Positions 27,089-40,099 of a stretch of 63,939 nt of DNA are shown here, piece by piece. The stretch is from an uncultured Caulobacterales bacterium (GTDB lineage Bacteria > Pseudomonadota > Alphaproteobacteria > Caulobacterales > Caulobacteraceae): contig CAIOHT010000038.1 of NCBI GenBank assembly GCA_903858185.1, positions 1-63,939 of the forward strand, given 5' to 3'. The position numbers and the translations under genes were made by a program. The notes under the pieces are model-generated. The model saw only the letters and a list, made by a program, of their open reading frames with translations. It was not told the DNA's origin and searched no databases. Every line of letters starts with the position of its first letter. Positions within the stretch are counted from its first letter, which is position 1.

Positions 27089-27133
27089 CCGCGCGGGGAC
27101 ATGCACTTCAGGGCGTGTCCGTGTGATCAGGCC

Positions 27134-27574
27134 TCAATTCGGGCGGGGCAGGAGCTCGGAGAGGCCTTCCCACTCCGGGTCTTCGAACACTCCGAACTCC
27201 ACGGGGTATTCGGGATGGCTGCTCAGGGCCTCGTTCAGCGACCGGAAGAAGGCCTCGGGATCGCGGCTGTAGTAGCGCCACTCGCGAACACCGCCTCCCG
27301 TGAGGCTGGCCACCTGGGCCCCGTCGCCTTTTGTCTCGACCTGCGCGCGCAGGGCGTCCTCGAAGGCGTCCTGCAGGCCGCTCTCGACGTCGTCGGGCAT
27401 GCCGTCTTCGTCCGCCGATTCGCAGGACCAGCCGATCTGGATCAGGTGCCGCCAGAGCGCACGGGCCTCCGGGGATGGAAGGTGCGAGCGGAACCGCACG
27501 ATCATGGAGACGCCATCCGGCGCTTCGGCCTCGCCGACGGTCCAGAGGTCATCGTCGAAGGGGCTGACTGACAT
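27134..27574 (-). CDS. DUF695 domain protein
   Basis: A 146-residue cytoplasmic protein with WRYYSRDPEAFFRSLNEAL and EFGVFEDPEWEGL, the C-terminal signature of DUF695. It lies only 4 bases after the aspartate aminotransferase gene on the same strand, so it is probably translated from the same message. Function unknown. Confidence 0.78.
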   Translation of the reverse strand: MSVSPFDDDLWTVGEAEAPDGVSMIVRFRSHLPSPEARALWRHLIQIGWSCESADEDGMPDDVESGLQDAFEDALRAQVETKGDGAQVASLTGGGVREWRYYSRDPEAFFRSLNEALSSHPEYPVEFGVFEDPEWEGLSELLPRPN

Positions 27575-27578
27575 GGGC

Positions 27579-28811
<1,233 letters not shown>

Positions 28812-28870
28812 TCAGGATTGCCCGGGGTCATAGACGCGCCCGTGCTGCGGCGCAACGAAACGGCGGGGCG

Positions 28871-29527
28871 TCAGGCCCGTTCGGCTGCGAGGCCGATACC
28901 CAGGCGGCGCTGGATATCGCGCCAGAGACCGGCCATCTCGCGGGCCGCTGTCGAATTCGGGTCCCATTCCGCCGCCGAGACGCCGTGCGCGATGGCCGAC
29001 TGATAGACCGCCCGCGAGCGCAGGCCGACGGTGGCCAGTGGCAGGCCGCCGAAGCGCAGGGCTTCGATCGCGCGCAGGACGGAGGGTGGCTCGATGCCCT
29101 TGCGGCTCGGAGGCGCCTGGTTGAGCACCACCAGACCGGTGCGTCCAAGGCGCCGCACGGCCTCCGATGAGCGGACCACGGAGGCGACGTCGAGAAAGTT
29201 CGGCCGGCTGATCAACAGGCAAAGGTCCGCAAGGTTCATCGCCAGCGCCACCTCGGCTTCCGGCGTCGACGGCGTGTCGATGACCAGCAGGTCGAAGCCC
29301 TCTCGGCCCGCGGCCATGTGCAGCTGGAACAGCTTGCCGGCCGTCGTCTCGATCAGGGCCGGGCCGGGGCGGGTCCGCGCCTTCAGGGAGTCTGTCGCCG
29401 AGCGTTGCGGGTCGATGTCGGCCAGCATCACGCGGGCCCCGCCGTCGAACGCGGTCAGGGCGAGGTTCACCGCCACGGTCGTCTTGCCGACGCCGCCCTT
29501 GCGGGATGTCACAACAACCGTCTTCAT
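28871..29527 (-). CDS. Orphan ParA/MinD-type ATPase
   Basis: A 218-residue deviant Walker protein: KGGVGKTTVAVNLA (P-loop, about 9-22), LADIDPQRSAT and LLVIDTPSTPE. No parB gene and no parS-like site were seen next to it, so it is not the chromosomal partition ParA, and it lacks the MipZ pattern. Such orphan ParAs position protein complexes or polar structures. A near-CtrA site lies upstream on its strand (TTAA-N7-TAAT, about 29550-29565), with one or two mismatches. Start is ATG at 29527. Confidence 0.8.
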   Translation of the reverse strand: MKTVVVTSRKGGVGKTTVAVNLALTAFDGGARVMLADIDPQRSATDSLKARTRPGPALIETTAGKLFQLHMAAGREGFDLLVIDTPSTPEAEVALAMNLADLCLLISRPNFLDVASVVRSSEAVRRLGRTGLVVLNQAPPSRKGIEPPSVLRAIEALRFGGLPLATVGLRSRAVYQSAIAHGVSAAEWDPNSTAAREMAGLWRDIQRRLGIGLAAERA

Positions 29528-29737
29528 CGTAGCCCCGACCCCCGTCGCGGAATTACGTTCTGTTAACCCAGCGGGCAGGCGGCATGCCGAGTCAATAGCG
29601 AGACGCGCCGGAAATGGGCGTCGGAAACAGATGGCCGAACCTTGATCGTTTTCGCGGCGTTCCGATGACAACGGCGAGCGCGTAAATGCGCCGTGATCCC
29701 GCTTGACCCTCAGGGTGTGATCGGCGAGGCCTTGTCC

Positions 29738-30460
29738 ATGAAACACGCCTTCCAGTTTCTGATGAACATGGACGCCAAGGCCTGGCGGACGGTGGTCATG
29801 GCCTTCCTGCTGTTTGGCGGGGTCGGGGTGGTGTTCCTGTTCGCCGCGCCGTTGCTGGGTCTGAACGGCGAGGCGGCGGTCGAACAATGGCTGGGCGCGG
29901 CCCATGGCGCCTGGGCCCTGCCGGTGGCTGTTAGCGCCTTCGCGGTGCTGGCCTTCGTCGGTGTCCCGCAATTCGTCCTGATCGCCGCTGCGGTTGTCGC
30001 TTTCGGGCCGTGGACCGGCCTGGCCTACAGCTGGATCGGCACCATGGTGTCGTCGTCGATCGGATTCTGGCTGGGGCGGGCGTTCGGCGGGCGGCTGATC
30101 CGCGACGTGGCCGGCGACAGCGTGGCGCGGTTCATGAAGCTGATCCGGCGCAACGGCTTCATGGCGAGCCTCATCGTGCGACTGGTGCCCGCGGCGCCGT
30201 TCATCGTCGTCAACATGGCCGCGGGCGTCGCCCTGATGCGCTTCCGCGACTTCCTCGGCGGTACGGCCATCGGGATCGTGCCCAAGATCGCCCTGACCGC
30301 CTTCGCCGGCAATTCGGTGGTGCAGATCCTGCGCGGCGGCGGGCTGCAGCATGTCGTGCTGATCGCGCTGGCGGCCGTCATCTGGGTCGGCGGGGCCTGG
30401 GTTGCGCGCGGCTGGCTGCGGCGGCGCGAGGATGCGGCGGCCCTGGAGGACGGGGAGTAG
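29738..30460 (+). CDS. VTT-domain (TVP38/TMEM64, DedA-like) membrane protein
   Basis: About five membrane segments; the VTT pattern is visible in FVGVPQFVLIAAAVVAFGPW, then GFWLGRAFGG and the F-x-x-x-L-I-x-R-L-x-P-x-x-P motif (GFMASLIVRLVPAAPF). These proteins are thought to move or scramble phospholipids. ATG at 29738 is preferred, with GAGG upstream; an in-frame start 45 bases earlier is less likely. The C-terminus is basic and acidic. Product about 240 residues. Confidence 0.82.
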   Translation: MKHAFQFLMNMDAKAWRTVVMAFLLFGGVGVVFLFAAPLLGLNGEAAVEQWLGAAHGAWALPVAVSAFAVLAFVGVPQFVLIAAAVVAFGPWTGLAYSWIGTMVSSSIGFWLGRAFGGRLIRDVAGDSVARFMKLIRRNGFMASLIVRLVPAAPFIVVNMAAGVALMRFRDFLGGTAIGIVPKIALTAFAGNSVVQILRGGGLQHVVLIALAAVIWVGGAWVARGWLRRREDAAALEDGE

Positions 30461-30602
30461 GTCTCGACAGGTCCGCTTGTCTTCACCTTGGGGAGCATGA
30501 GCGATGAATCGGGCGGAGCCAGTTCGCTGCTAATTGTCCTGCGGGTGACATTTCCGCCGGGCGCGAGCGCGTATCAACTACCAAACAAGCCCGGAGGACT
30601 CC

Positions 30603-32549
30603 ATGCGCCGACTGCTCACCACCCTGATGGTCTCGCTGGTGCTGGCCGCGCCGGCGCAAGCCGCCGAGGCCCCCTCCGCCGCCACGATCAAGGCCCAGGC
30701 GCAGCTGAAGAAGACCCTGCCGTTCGAGGACAAGCAGGACTTTGACTTCGCCACGCGCGGTTACCTGGGCACGCTTTCCGATCCGGTGATCCGGCGGGCC
30801 GACGGCGCCGTGGCCTGGGACCTGACCGCCTACGACTTCGTCCAGGGCGATGCGCCCGACACCGTAAACCCCAGCCTCTGGCGACAGGCGCAGCTGCTGT
30901 CGAAGAGCGGTCTGTTCCAGGTCAGCGAGACCATCTGGCAGGTGCGCGGCTTTGATGTCTCCAACATCACCTTCATCAAGGGGCAGACCGGCTGGATCGT
31001 GATCGATCCCCTGACCACGGCGGAGGTGGCCAAGGCCGCCTATGCGCTGGTGACCGAAAAGCTCGGCGCCCGGCCGATCGTCGCGGTGATCTACACCCAC
31101 AGCCACACCGACCACTTCGGCGGCGTGAAGGGCGTGATCAGTCAGGCTGACGTCGATGCCGGCAAGGTGCAGGTGATCGCGCCGCACGGCTTTCTCGAGG
31201 AAGCCGTCAGCGAGAATGTCATCGCCGGTGTGGCGATGAGCCGGCGGGCCAACTATCAGTTCGGCACGGGTCTGGTCCCCGGCGTGGACGGCCAGATGAC
31301 CTCCGGCATCGGCAAGGGCATCTCCCGCGGCTCCATCACCCTCATCGCGCCGACGGTCAGCATCCACAAGACCGGCGAGACCCTCGTCGTCGACGGCGTG
31401 AAGATCCAGTTCCAGGTGACGCCGGGAACCGAGGCGCCGGCCGAGATGAACATCTACTTTCCGGACCTGAAGGTCCTCTGCATGGCGGAAAACGCCAACC
31501 CGACCATGCACAACGTGCTGACGCCGCGCGGCGCGCTGGTGCGGGATGCGAAGGCCTGGGCCGGCTATCTGTCGGAGGCGCTGGGTCTCTACGGCGACCG
31601 CACCGAGGTGATGTTCACCAGCCATGGCTGGCCGCGCTTCGGGGGTCAGGTCGTGCGCGATTTCCTCGCCGATCACCGAGACGCCTACAAGTTCCTGCAC
31701 GACCAGACCGTTCGCCTGATGAACCAGGGCTATGTCGGCGCCGAGATCGCCAACCGGATCGCGCTGCCGCCGGTGCTGGCCCGTGAATGGTTCAACCGCG
31801 GCTACTACGGCACGATGAGCTTCAACAGCCGCGCGGTCTATCAGCGTTACATGGGCTGGTACGACGCCAATCCGGTCAATCTGGCGGTGCTGCCGCCGGC
31901 GGACCAGGCCGGACGGTACGTCGAGGCCATGGGCGGGGCGGCGAAGGTCATCGCCCTGGCCCAGGCGGCCTATGACAAGGGCGACTACCGCTGGGCCGCC
32001 ACGCTGCTGAACAATGTCGTGCTGTCGCAGCCGGGCAGCGCCGATGCGAAGGCAGCGCTCGCCCGCACCTATGACCAGATGGGCTACCAGGCCGAGAGCT
32101 CGCTGTGGCGGAACATGTATCTGACCGGCGCGGCCGAGCTGCGCGGCGGGGTCAGGCCGAGCCTCTCGGCCGGCTCACCCGACATGATCGCCAACCTGCC
32201 GTCGCCGATGATCTTCGAGCTGCTGGCCGTGCGTCTCGATCCGGCGAAGGTGGGCGATGCCCAGCTTCGGATCCTGTTCGTCTTCCCGGATCGCAAGGAG
32301 CGCTATCTGGTCCAGGTCCGGAACCAGGTGCTGACTGCCGAACCGGCCGCCGAGGGGGCCAGGGCCGACGCCACCCTGACCCTGCCGAGGGCGCTGCTGC
32401 TGCAGTCGCTGTTCACCGGCGCGTCGCTGGCGCCGAAGGTCATGTCCGGTGAGGCGAAGATCGACGGCAGTCCGCTGGCGCTGCAGAAGCTGGTCGGCTG
32501 GTTCGACCGTCCGGCGGGCGACTTTCCGATCGTGACGCGACCGGAGTAG
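30603..32549 (+). CDS. Exported zinc alkylsulfatase (SdsA1-like)
   Basis: Metallo-beta-lactamase-fold sulfatase that cleaves primary alkyl sulfates such as SDS. The 648-residue product begins with a signal peptide (cleavage near AQAAE, 20-21). It has the zinc motif THSHTDH (H166, H168, D170, H171), AENANPTMHN for the second site, and a C-terminal SCP2-like domain (about 530-645). The central dimerisation helix region is present. A strong GGAGG precedes ATG at 30603. It may let the cell use or detoxify surfactants; no sulfate-uptake genes are adjacent. Confidence 0.9.
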   Translation: MRRLLTTLMVSLVLAAPAQAAEAPSAATIKAQAQLKKTLPFEDKQDFDFATRGYLGTLSDPVIRRADGAVAWDLTAYDFVQGDAPDTVNPSLWRQAQLLSKSGLFQVSETIWQVRGFDVSNITFIKGQTGWIVIDPLTTAEVAKAAYALVTEKLGARPIVAVIYTHSHTDHFGGVKGVISQADVDAGKVQVIAPHGFLEEAVSENVIAGVAMSRRANYQFGTGLVPGVDGQMTSGIGKGISRGSITLIAPTVSIHKTGETLVVDGVKIQFQVTPGTEAPAEMNIYFPDLKVLCMAENANPTMHNVLTPRGALVRDAKAWAGYLSEALGLYGDRTEVMFTSHGWPRFGGQVVRDFLADHRDAYKFLHDQTVRLMNQGYVGAEIANRIALPPVLAREWFNRGYYGTMSFNSRAVYQRYMGWYDANPVNLAVLPPADQAGRYVEAMGGAAKVIALAQAAYDKGDYRWAATLLNNVVLSQPGSADAKAALARTYDQMGYQAESSLWRNMYLTGAAELRGGVRPSLSAGSPDMIANLPSPMIFELLAVRLDPAKVGDAQLRILFVFPDRKERYLVQVRNQVLTAEPAAEGARADATLTLPRALLLQSLFTGASLAPKVMSGEAKIDGSPLALQKLVGWFDRPAGDFPIVTRPE

Positions 32550-32648
32550 GCAGGCCCACGGACGGAAAGTTTTTGCGTCCAGGGCGGCCTCTGGCCGCTC
32601 CGGCGCAAGACTGTTGCTTGAATCGCCGGATTCCGTTATCCAGCACGC

Positions 32649-32717
32649 ATGCAATGCGATCAAACCGGTCTGCTTCTACGCGCCACGGGGCTTAGCCGCC
32701 CCTGGGCGTCCGCCTGA
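32649..32717 (+). CDS. Leucine leader peptide upstream of leuA
   Basis: A 22-codon open frame: ATG-CAA-TGC-GAT-CAA-ACC-GGT then CTG-CTT-CTA (three consecutive leucine codons, including the rare CTA), one more leucine (CTT) six codons after the first of the run, and TGA at 32715-32717. It ends 81 bases before leuA and overlaps a set of competing hairpins. This is the classic arrangement of ribosome-mediated attenuation by leucyl-tRNA. The ribosome site is weak. Confidence 0.72.
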   Translation: MQCDQTGLLLRATGLSRPWASA

Positions 32718-32747
32718 CCGCTTGATAGCGGCCGGGCGCTCAGGGGC
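32687..32747 (+). promoter_or_regulatory. leuA attenuator: mutually exclusive hairpins
   Basis: GCCCC at 32698-32702 can pair either with the upstream GGGGC (32687-32691), or as part of a 15-base stem (32698-32712 with 32733-32747, two G-T pairs). The long stem encloses an inner CCGC/GCGG hairpin. The choice would depend on whether a ribosome stalls at the leucine codons of the leader peptide. There is no T-run after the long stem, so the off-state may act through Rho or by hiding the leuA start. Inferred from base pairing. Confidence 0.62.
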
Positions 32748-32798
32748 TCATTCGACCCGCACCTGATCCCAAGCATTCGGCCAACGCAGAGTATTCCC

Positions 32799-34367
<1,569 letters not shown>

Positions 34368-34376
34368 CCCGCCGCA

Positions 34377-35255
34377 ATGCTCTGGATCCCGATCACCGTC
34401 GCGGCCGCCGGCTTTCAGGTCGCGCGGAACGCGGCGCAGCGCAGTCTGCTGACCGGGGCCGGGCCGTGGGGCGCGACGCTGGTGCGGTTTCTGTTCGGCC
34501 TGCCGTTCAGTCTGGTCTTCTCTGGCATCGCCCTGCTGCTGATGCCGTCGGACCTGCGGGTCACGCCGGTCACCCTCGCCTGGGCGGCGCTGGGCGGGAC
34601 GATGCAGCTGGGCGCCACGGCGGCCTTGCTGACGGCCATGCAGCGGTCGAGTTTCGCGTTGGGCACCGCCTTCCAGCAGAGCGGTCTGCCGTTCGCGGCG
34701 ATTCTCGGGCTTCTGGTTTTTGGCGACCATCTGAGCCTGCGCGGCTGGGGCGGCGTGCTGCTGGCCAGCGCCGGGCTGCTCGTCCTGTCCTGGCCGCGCA
34801 CGGGCGAGGCCACCCGCGACTGGACGGCCGCCGGGCTGGGCACGCTGTCCGGCTTCTGCTTCGCCATCTCCGCCAATGCTTTTCGCCAGAGCGCGCTGGC
34901 GCTCGACCCCGTCCATCCGGTCCCGGCCGCGCTGGTGACGGTCGTGATCGTCCAGGCCATGCAGTCGGCCGGCCTGACACTGTGGATGGCGCTGAAGGAT
35001 CGGCATTCCCTTATGGCCGCAGTCGGGTCGTGGCGCGTTTCCATGGGCGCAGGCCTCTTCGGGGCGCTCGCCTCGGCCGGCTGGTTCATCGCGCTCGCGC
35101 TGTCGCCGGCAGGTCCCGTGCGGGCGGTCGGGGTGGTTGAAATGCCGATGGCGGCGCTGGCCGGAAGGCGGCTCTTCGCCGAACAGGTGACGTTGCGCCA
35201 ATGGGTCGCGGGGAGCGTCACGGCGCTGGGCGTGGTCCTCGCCGCATTCGGGTGA
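34377..35255 (+). CDS. EamA/DMT-family transporter
   Basis: A 292-residue protein with about ten hydrophobic segments in two repeated halves, typical of drug/metabolite transporters. Motifs such as GTAFQQSGLPFAAILGLLVF and the second-half GPVRAVGVVEMPMAALAGRRLF, in which a conserved E sits near the end, fit the EamA fold. It follows leuA by 9 bases, so co-transcription is likely. An amino-acid or metabolite exporter role is plausible but not shown by sequence. ATG at 34377. Confidence 0.85.
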   Translation: MLWIPITVAAAGFQVARNAAQRSLLTGAGPWGATLVRFLFGLPFSLVFSGIALLLMPSDLRVTPVTLAWAALGGTMQLGATAALLTAMQRSSFALGTAFQQSGLPFAAILGLLVFGDHLSLRGWGGVLLASAGLLVLSWPRTGEATRDWTAAGLGTLSGFCFAISANAFRQSALALDPVHPVPAALVTVVIVQAMQSAGLTLWMALKDRHSLMAAVGSWRVSMGAGLFGALASAGWFIALALSPAGPVRAVGVVEMPMAALAGRRLFAEQVTLRQWVAGSVTALGVVLAAFG

Positions 35256-35388
35256 AACCCTTTCGCAATAGACCTTGAAATCAACACGTTCGCGGTGCAC
35301 ACGGCGTGATGTCAGCTTGCCCTGTCACATAGGCCATGCGGCGCTCCGGGGCGTGCGCTCGTGGCTTGGTGCGGGACTTGCAGGCCCC

Positions 35389-35418
35389 GACTCGTCCGTC
35401 CCAAAAGCTCTCAGATTC
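35389..35418. promoter_or_regulatory. Two GANTC sites before mreB
   Basis: GACTC at 35389-35393 and GATTC at 35414-35418 lie within 40 bases of the mreB start. They are CcrM target sequences; methylation-dependent control of mreB is possible but not established. Chance occurrence cannot be excluded with two sites. Confidence 0.35.
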
Positions 35419-35428
35419 AAGGCTCTGA

Positions 35429-36472
<1,044 letters not shown>

Positions 36473-36519
36473 CATCAACATATGAGTCGGGGCCGGGGTG
36501 GCCCTGACGGAGACATCGG

Positions 36520-37602
36520 GTGGCCCTGCGTCAGGATTCGTTTGGCGAATTGAAGGTTCCACTGACCTGGATGGCAGTGGTGGCCCTGATCGTCTGCGGC
36601 GTCGTGGGCGTCTCGATTCTGCTCAGCGACCGGCGCGAAACGTTCCAGACTGAAGCCTACGGCGCCGCGCGCCAGGCTGTGGACACCGTCTCCGCGCCGG
36701 TCGGCGGCGCGGTCGCCGCGCCGGGACGCTGGACCGGCGACCTGCTCGGCTGGTTGCGCAGCTATGTCGCCGTGGCTCATGAGAACCGCCGCCTGCACAA
36801 GGTCATGGCCGGCCTTCAGCTTCAGGCCGACGAGGCCGTGCGGCTGCGCGACGAGAACGAGCGCCTGCGCGCGATGCTTGGGGTCAAGACCGACCCGCCG
36901 ATCCCGATGGTCACCGCCCGCTCCGTGTCCGACTCGCGCGGGCCGTTCGCAAATGCGCGCCTGGCCAACGCCGGCAGCGACGCCGGCGTGGTCGTCGGCT
37001 ATCCGGTTCTCAGCGAGCGGGGCCTGGTCGGCCGGATCGTCGGCGTCTCGCGCAACGCCAGCCGGATCCTTCTGCTGACAGACGTCGCCTCGCGCACGCC
37101 GGTGATGATCGACCGCAGCAACGCCCGGGCGATCCTGACCGGTGACGGCGGACCCAATCCAAAGCTCGACTATCTGCGCGGTCGTGACGCCGTTCACGAC
37201 GGCGACCGGGTGCTGACCAGCGGCGATGGCGGCGTGCTGCCCCGTGGCCTGCCAGTGGGGCGCGCCGTGAAGGGTCTCGACGGTCGCTGGCGGGTGGTGC
37301 TCGACGCCGACGCCAGCGCGATCGACTGGATCCGGATCCTGAAGTTCAAGGACTACTCGCAGCTGGCCGACCAGCAGGCGCTGGCCGCCACCCGCCTCCC
37401 GCCGGTGATCACCGAGAACCCGGACGACCGGATCATCGGGACGCCTGCCCCCGCTGCCGCAACGCCGCCGGCCAAGGCGCCCCCGGCCAGCGCGCCGGCA
37501 GCCCCTCCCGCGCAGAAGGCCGCGCCGGTCGTCCCTGCTCCCAGGGCCGTTACGCCGCCGCAGAAGGCGCCCGCGCCACCGACGGCGGGGCCCGCCCAAT
37601 GA
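36520..37602 (+). CDS. mreC: Rod-shape protein MreC
   Basis: Periplasmic scaffold of the elongasome. The 360-residue product has one N-terminal membrane helix (about 14-34), a coiled coil (about 85-115: ENRRLHKVMAGLQLQADEA), and two beta-barrel domains with VTARSVSDSRG and RLANAGSDAGV. The final 75 residues are a Pro/Ala-rich tail, longer than in many MreC proteins. Start is GTG at 36520. It overlaps mreD by 4 bases (ATGA). Confidence 0.94.
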   Translation: MALRQDSFGELKVPLTWMAVVALIVCGVVGVSILLSDRRETFQTEAYGAARQAVDTVSAPVGGAVAAPGRWTGDLLGWLRSYVAVAHENRRLHKVMAGLQLQADEAVRLRDENERLRAMLGVKTDPPIPMVTARSVSDSRGPFANARLANAGSDAGVVVGYPVLSERGLVGRIVGVSRNASRILLLTDVASRTPVMIDRSNARAILTGDGGPNPKLDYLRGRDAVHDGDRVLTSGDGGVLPRGLPVGRAVKGLDGRWRVVLDADASAIDWIRILKFKDYSQLADQQALAATRLPPVITENPDDRIIGTPAPAAATPPAKAPPASAPAAPPAQKAAPVVPAPRAVTPPQKAPAPPTAGPAQ

Positions 37603-38114
37603 GCTTCTCGGCCGCGCGGCCTCTGGACCCGTGGCGCTGGATCGGCGTGCCGGCCCTGCTGTGCACGGGCGCCACCATCCTGCTGGCGGCCCCGATACAG
37701 CTGTTCGGCCTGAGGTTGCCCGAGCCGATCTTCCCGATGGTCTGCGCGTTCGGCTGGGCGGTGATCCGGCCGTCGATCCTGGCGCCGGTGGTTCTGCTGG
37801 TGCTGGGCCTGTTCCTGGATATCTACTGGGGCGGAGCGCTCGGCCTGTGGGCGGTCGCGCTGCTGGTCGCCTATGCCGTGACGCTGGCCATGCGCAACAT
37901 GATGACCGGCCAGAGCCGCCCGATGATGTGGGCCTGGTACGCCGGCATGACTGTCGTCGCGATGATGACCGGCTATCTGATCACCATGCTCGATGTGAAG
38001 GCCGCGCCCAGCGTGGTCGCCGTGATCTGGCAACTGCTCGCCACCGCCATCCTCTATCCGTTCGCCCACAGGCTGATCGACCGCTTTGAAGACGCGGACG
38101 TGAGGTTCCGATGA
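37599..38114 (+). CDS. mreD: Rod-shape protein MreD
   Basis: A 171-residue integral membrane protein with about five to six hydrophobic segments, including PSILAPVVLLVLGLFLDIYW and the central G-G-x-x-G (YWGGALGLW) of MreD. It overlaps both neighbours by ATGA, so it is co-translated with mreC and mrdA. Confidence 0.92.
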   Translation: MSFSAARPLDPWRWIGVPALLCTGATILLAAPIQLFGLRLPEPIFPMVCAFGWAVIRPSILAPVVLLVLGLFLDIYWGGALGLWAVALLVAYAVTLAMRNMMTGQSRPMMWAWYAGMTVVAMMTGYLITMLDVKAAPSVVAVIWQLLATAILYPFAHRLIDRFEDADVRFR

Positions 38115-40099
38115 GCGAACCGACGATCTTCTTCAGCGAGGTCAACGAGAAGCAGGGCGCCTTCACGCGTCGCGCGTTTCTCATGGGCGGTCTGACCGGC
38201 GTCGGCCTGCTGGCGCTCACCGGCCGGCTGGTCCACCTGCAGATCGTCGAAGCGCAGCGCTACCAGAAGCTCGCCCAGTCCAACCAGTTCAACTTCCGCC
38301 TCGTGCCGCCGCCCCGCGGGCTGATCCTCGACCGGAACGGCGTCACGCTCGCGTCCAATCGCCCGAACTTCCGCCTGCTGGTCTCGCGGGAAGCGGACAT
38401 GGACGTGGAGAAGACCGTCGACGACCTGGCGACGCTGGTGACCATCGACGCCAAGCGCCGCGCCCGCCTGATCCGCGACATCAAGCGCGCGCCGAAGAAG
38501 GCGCCGGTGCAGGTGATGGAGGACATGAGCTGGGAGGAGTTTTCCCGCATCAACGTCCGCGCGCCCGAACTGGCCGGGGTGACCGCCGACATGGGCGAGG
38601 TGCGGGTCTATCCCTATGGCGGCGCCTTCGCGCACGTCATCGGCTATGTCGCGCGCGTCAACGACAAGGACATCGAGACGGCCAAGAAGGCCGGGATCAG
38701 TCCCGACCCGCTGCTTTACAACCCCGGCTTCCGCATCGGCCGACAGGGCGTCGAGAAGGCGTTTGACGTCGACCTGCGCGGGAAATCCGGTGCGCAGAAG
38801 CAGGAGGTCGATGCCCGGGGACGCGTTGTCCGGCAGGATCCCGGCGGCGACATTCCGGCCACGCCAGGCAAGGAGATCCGCCTCACCCTTGATGCCGATA
38901 TCCAGAACCGCGCCCTCGAGGTCATGGGCGAGGAGAGCGGCGCGATTGTCGTGATGGACTGCCGCAACGGCGACCTGCTGTGCATGGCCTCGACGCCCAG
39001 CTTTGACGCCAATCGCTTCGTCAAGGGCCTGTCGGGGCCTGAGTATCGCGCCCTGGCGCAATACGAACGCAAGCCGCTGCTCGACAAGGTGATGAGCGGC
39101 ACCTACCCGCCCGGCTCGACCTTCAAGCCGATGGTCGCGCTCGCCGCGCTATCCGCCGGGGTCGATCCGACCATCCGCACCAACTGCACCGGCAGCTGGT
39201 ACTTTGGCGGGCGGACGTGGCGGTGCTGGGGCCGGCACGGCACCCAGGACATGCATGACGCGATCAAGAACTCCTGCGACATCTATTTCTACCAGACTGC
39301 GCTGAAGATCGGGCCGGACGCGATCGCCGCGGCCGCACACGCCTTCGGCCTGGGCCAGACGTTCGACATCGGCATTCCCGGCCAGAAGAAGGGGATCGTC
39401 GGCTCCCGCGAGTGGAAGCGGAAGAACTTCAAGAAGGACAAGACCTGGCATCCCGGCGACAGCGTCAACTACGGGATCGGTCAGGGCTACATAAACGTGA
39501 ACCCCCTGCAGTCGGCGGTGATGACCGCCCGTCTGGCCAACGGTGTCAAGGCGCTCAACCCTCGCCTGATCAAGTCGGTCGGCGGAGTGGACCGGCCGCC
39601 CGGCAACGCCGTGCCGAACCTGCCCTACGCCAAGGAACTGATGGACTATGTGCGCGGCGGCATGATCGCCGTGGCCAACGACACCTCCGGCACGGCCTTC
39701 CGGCAGAGCCAGCTCGGGCTCGGCGATGTCCTGATGGCCGGCAAGACCGGCACGGCCCAGGTGCGCGTGTTCCGCGACGGCGAGTCGCGCAAGAGCGCCG
39801 GCGTTCGGTGGGCGCTGAAGGACCACAACTGGTACATCGCCTTCGCCCCGATTGATGCGCCGCGCTACGCCATTTCGGTTCTGATCGAGCATGGCGGCCT
39901 CGGCGGTGCGACGGCCGCAGCACCTCGTGCGCGCGAGGTCATGCGCGTCGCCCTGCTCAAGGATCCCGAACTGCGCGCCCGGATCGAAAAGCCGTTGCCG
40001 ATGCCTGAGCTCGACGAAGCGTCCCTGGCCGTGGGCGCTGCCCCGCCTGCGCCCGCCGTCGGCGCACCTCCGCCGATCACTCCGGGAGCCCCCCAATGA
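38111..40099 (+). CDS. mrdA: Peptidoglycan transpeptidase PBP2 (MrdA)
   Basis: Class B penicillin-binding protein that crosslinks lateral wall. The 662-residue product has an N-terminal membrane helix (about 20-40), the pedestal region with PPRGLILDRNGV, and the catalytic motifs STFK (in YPPGSTFKPMVAL), SCD (KNSCDIYFY) and KTGTA. The 30-residue C-terminal tail is Pro/Ala-rich. Start is ATG at 38111, coupled to mreD. Confidence 0.96.
   Translation: MSEPTIFFSEVNEKQGAFTRRAFLMGGLTGVGLLALTGRLVHLQIVEAQRYQKLAQSNQFNFRLVPPPRGLILDRNGVTLASNRPNFRLLVSREADMDVEKTVDDLATLVTIDAKRRARLIRDIKRAPKKAPVQVMEDMSWEEFSRINVRAPELAGVTADMGEVRVYPYGGAFAHVIGYVARVNDKDIETAKKAGISPDPLLYNPGFRIGRQGVEKAFDVDLRGKSGAQKQEVDARGRVVRQDPGGDIPATPGKEIRLTLDADIQNRALEVMGEESGAIVVMDCRNGDLLCMASTPSFDANRFVKGLSGPEYRALAQYERKPLLDKVMSGTYPPGSTFKPMVALAALSAGVDPTIRTNCTGSWYFGGRTWRCWGRHGTQDMHDAIKNSCDIYFYQTALKIGPDAIAAAAHAFGLGQTFDIGIPGQKKGIVGSREWKRKNFKKDKTWHPGDSVNYGIGQGYINVNPLQSAVMTARLANGVKALNPRLIKSVGGVDRPPGNAVPNLPYAKELMDYVRGGMIAVANDTSGTAFRQSQLGLGDVLMAGKTGTAQVRVFRDGESRKSAGVRWALKDHNWYIAFAPIDAPRYAISVLIEHGGLGGATAAAPRAREVMRVALLKDPELRARIEKPLPMPELDEASLAVGAAPPAPAVGAPPPITPGAPQ

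Noticed and set aside
29640..29690. CGAAC-N17-CGTT as a general-stress promoter for the VTT gene
   Set aside because: One mismatch in the -35 part plus the looser 17-base spacer; such sites are expected by chance at this scan depth.
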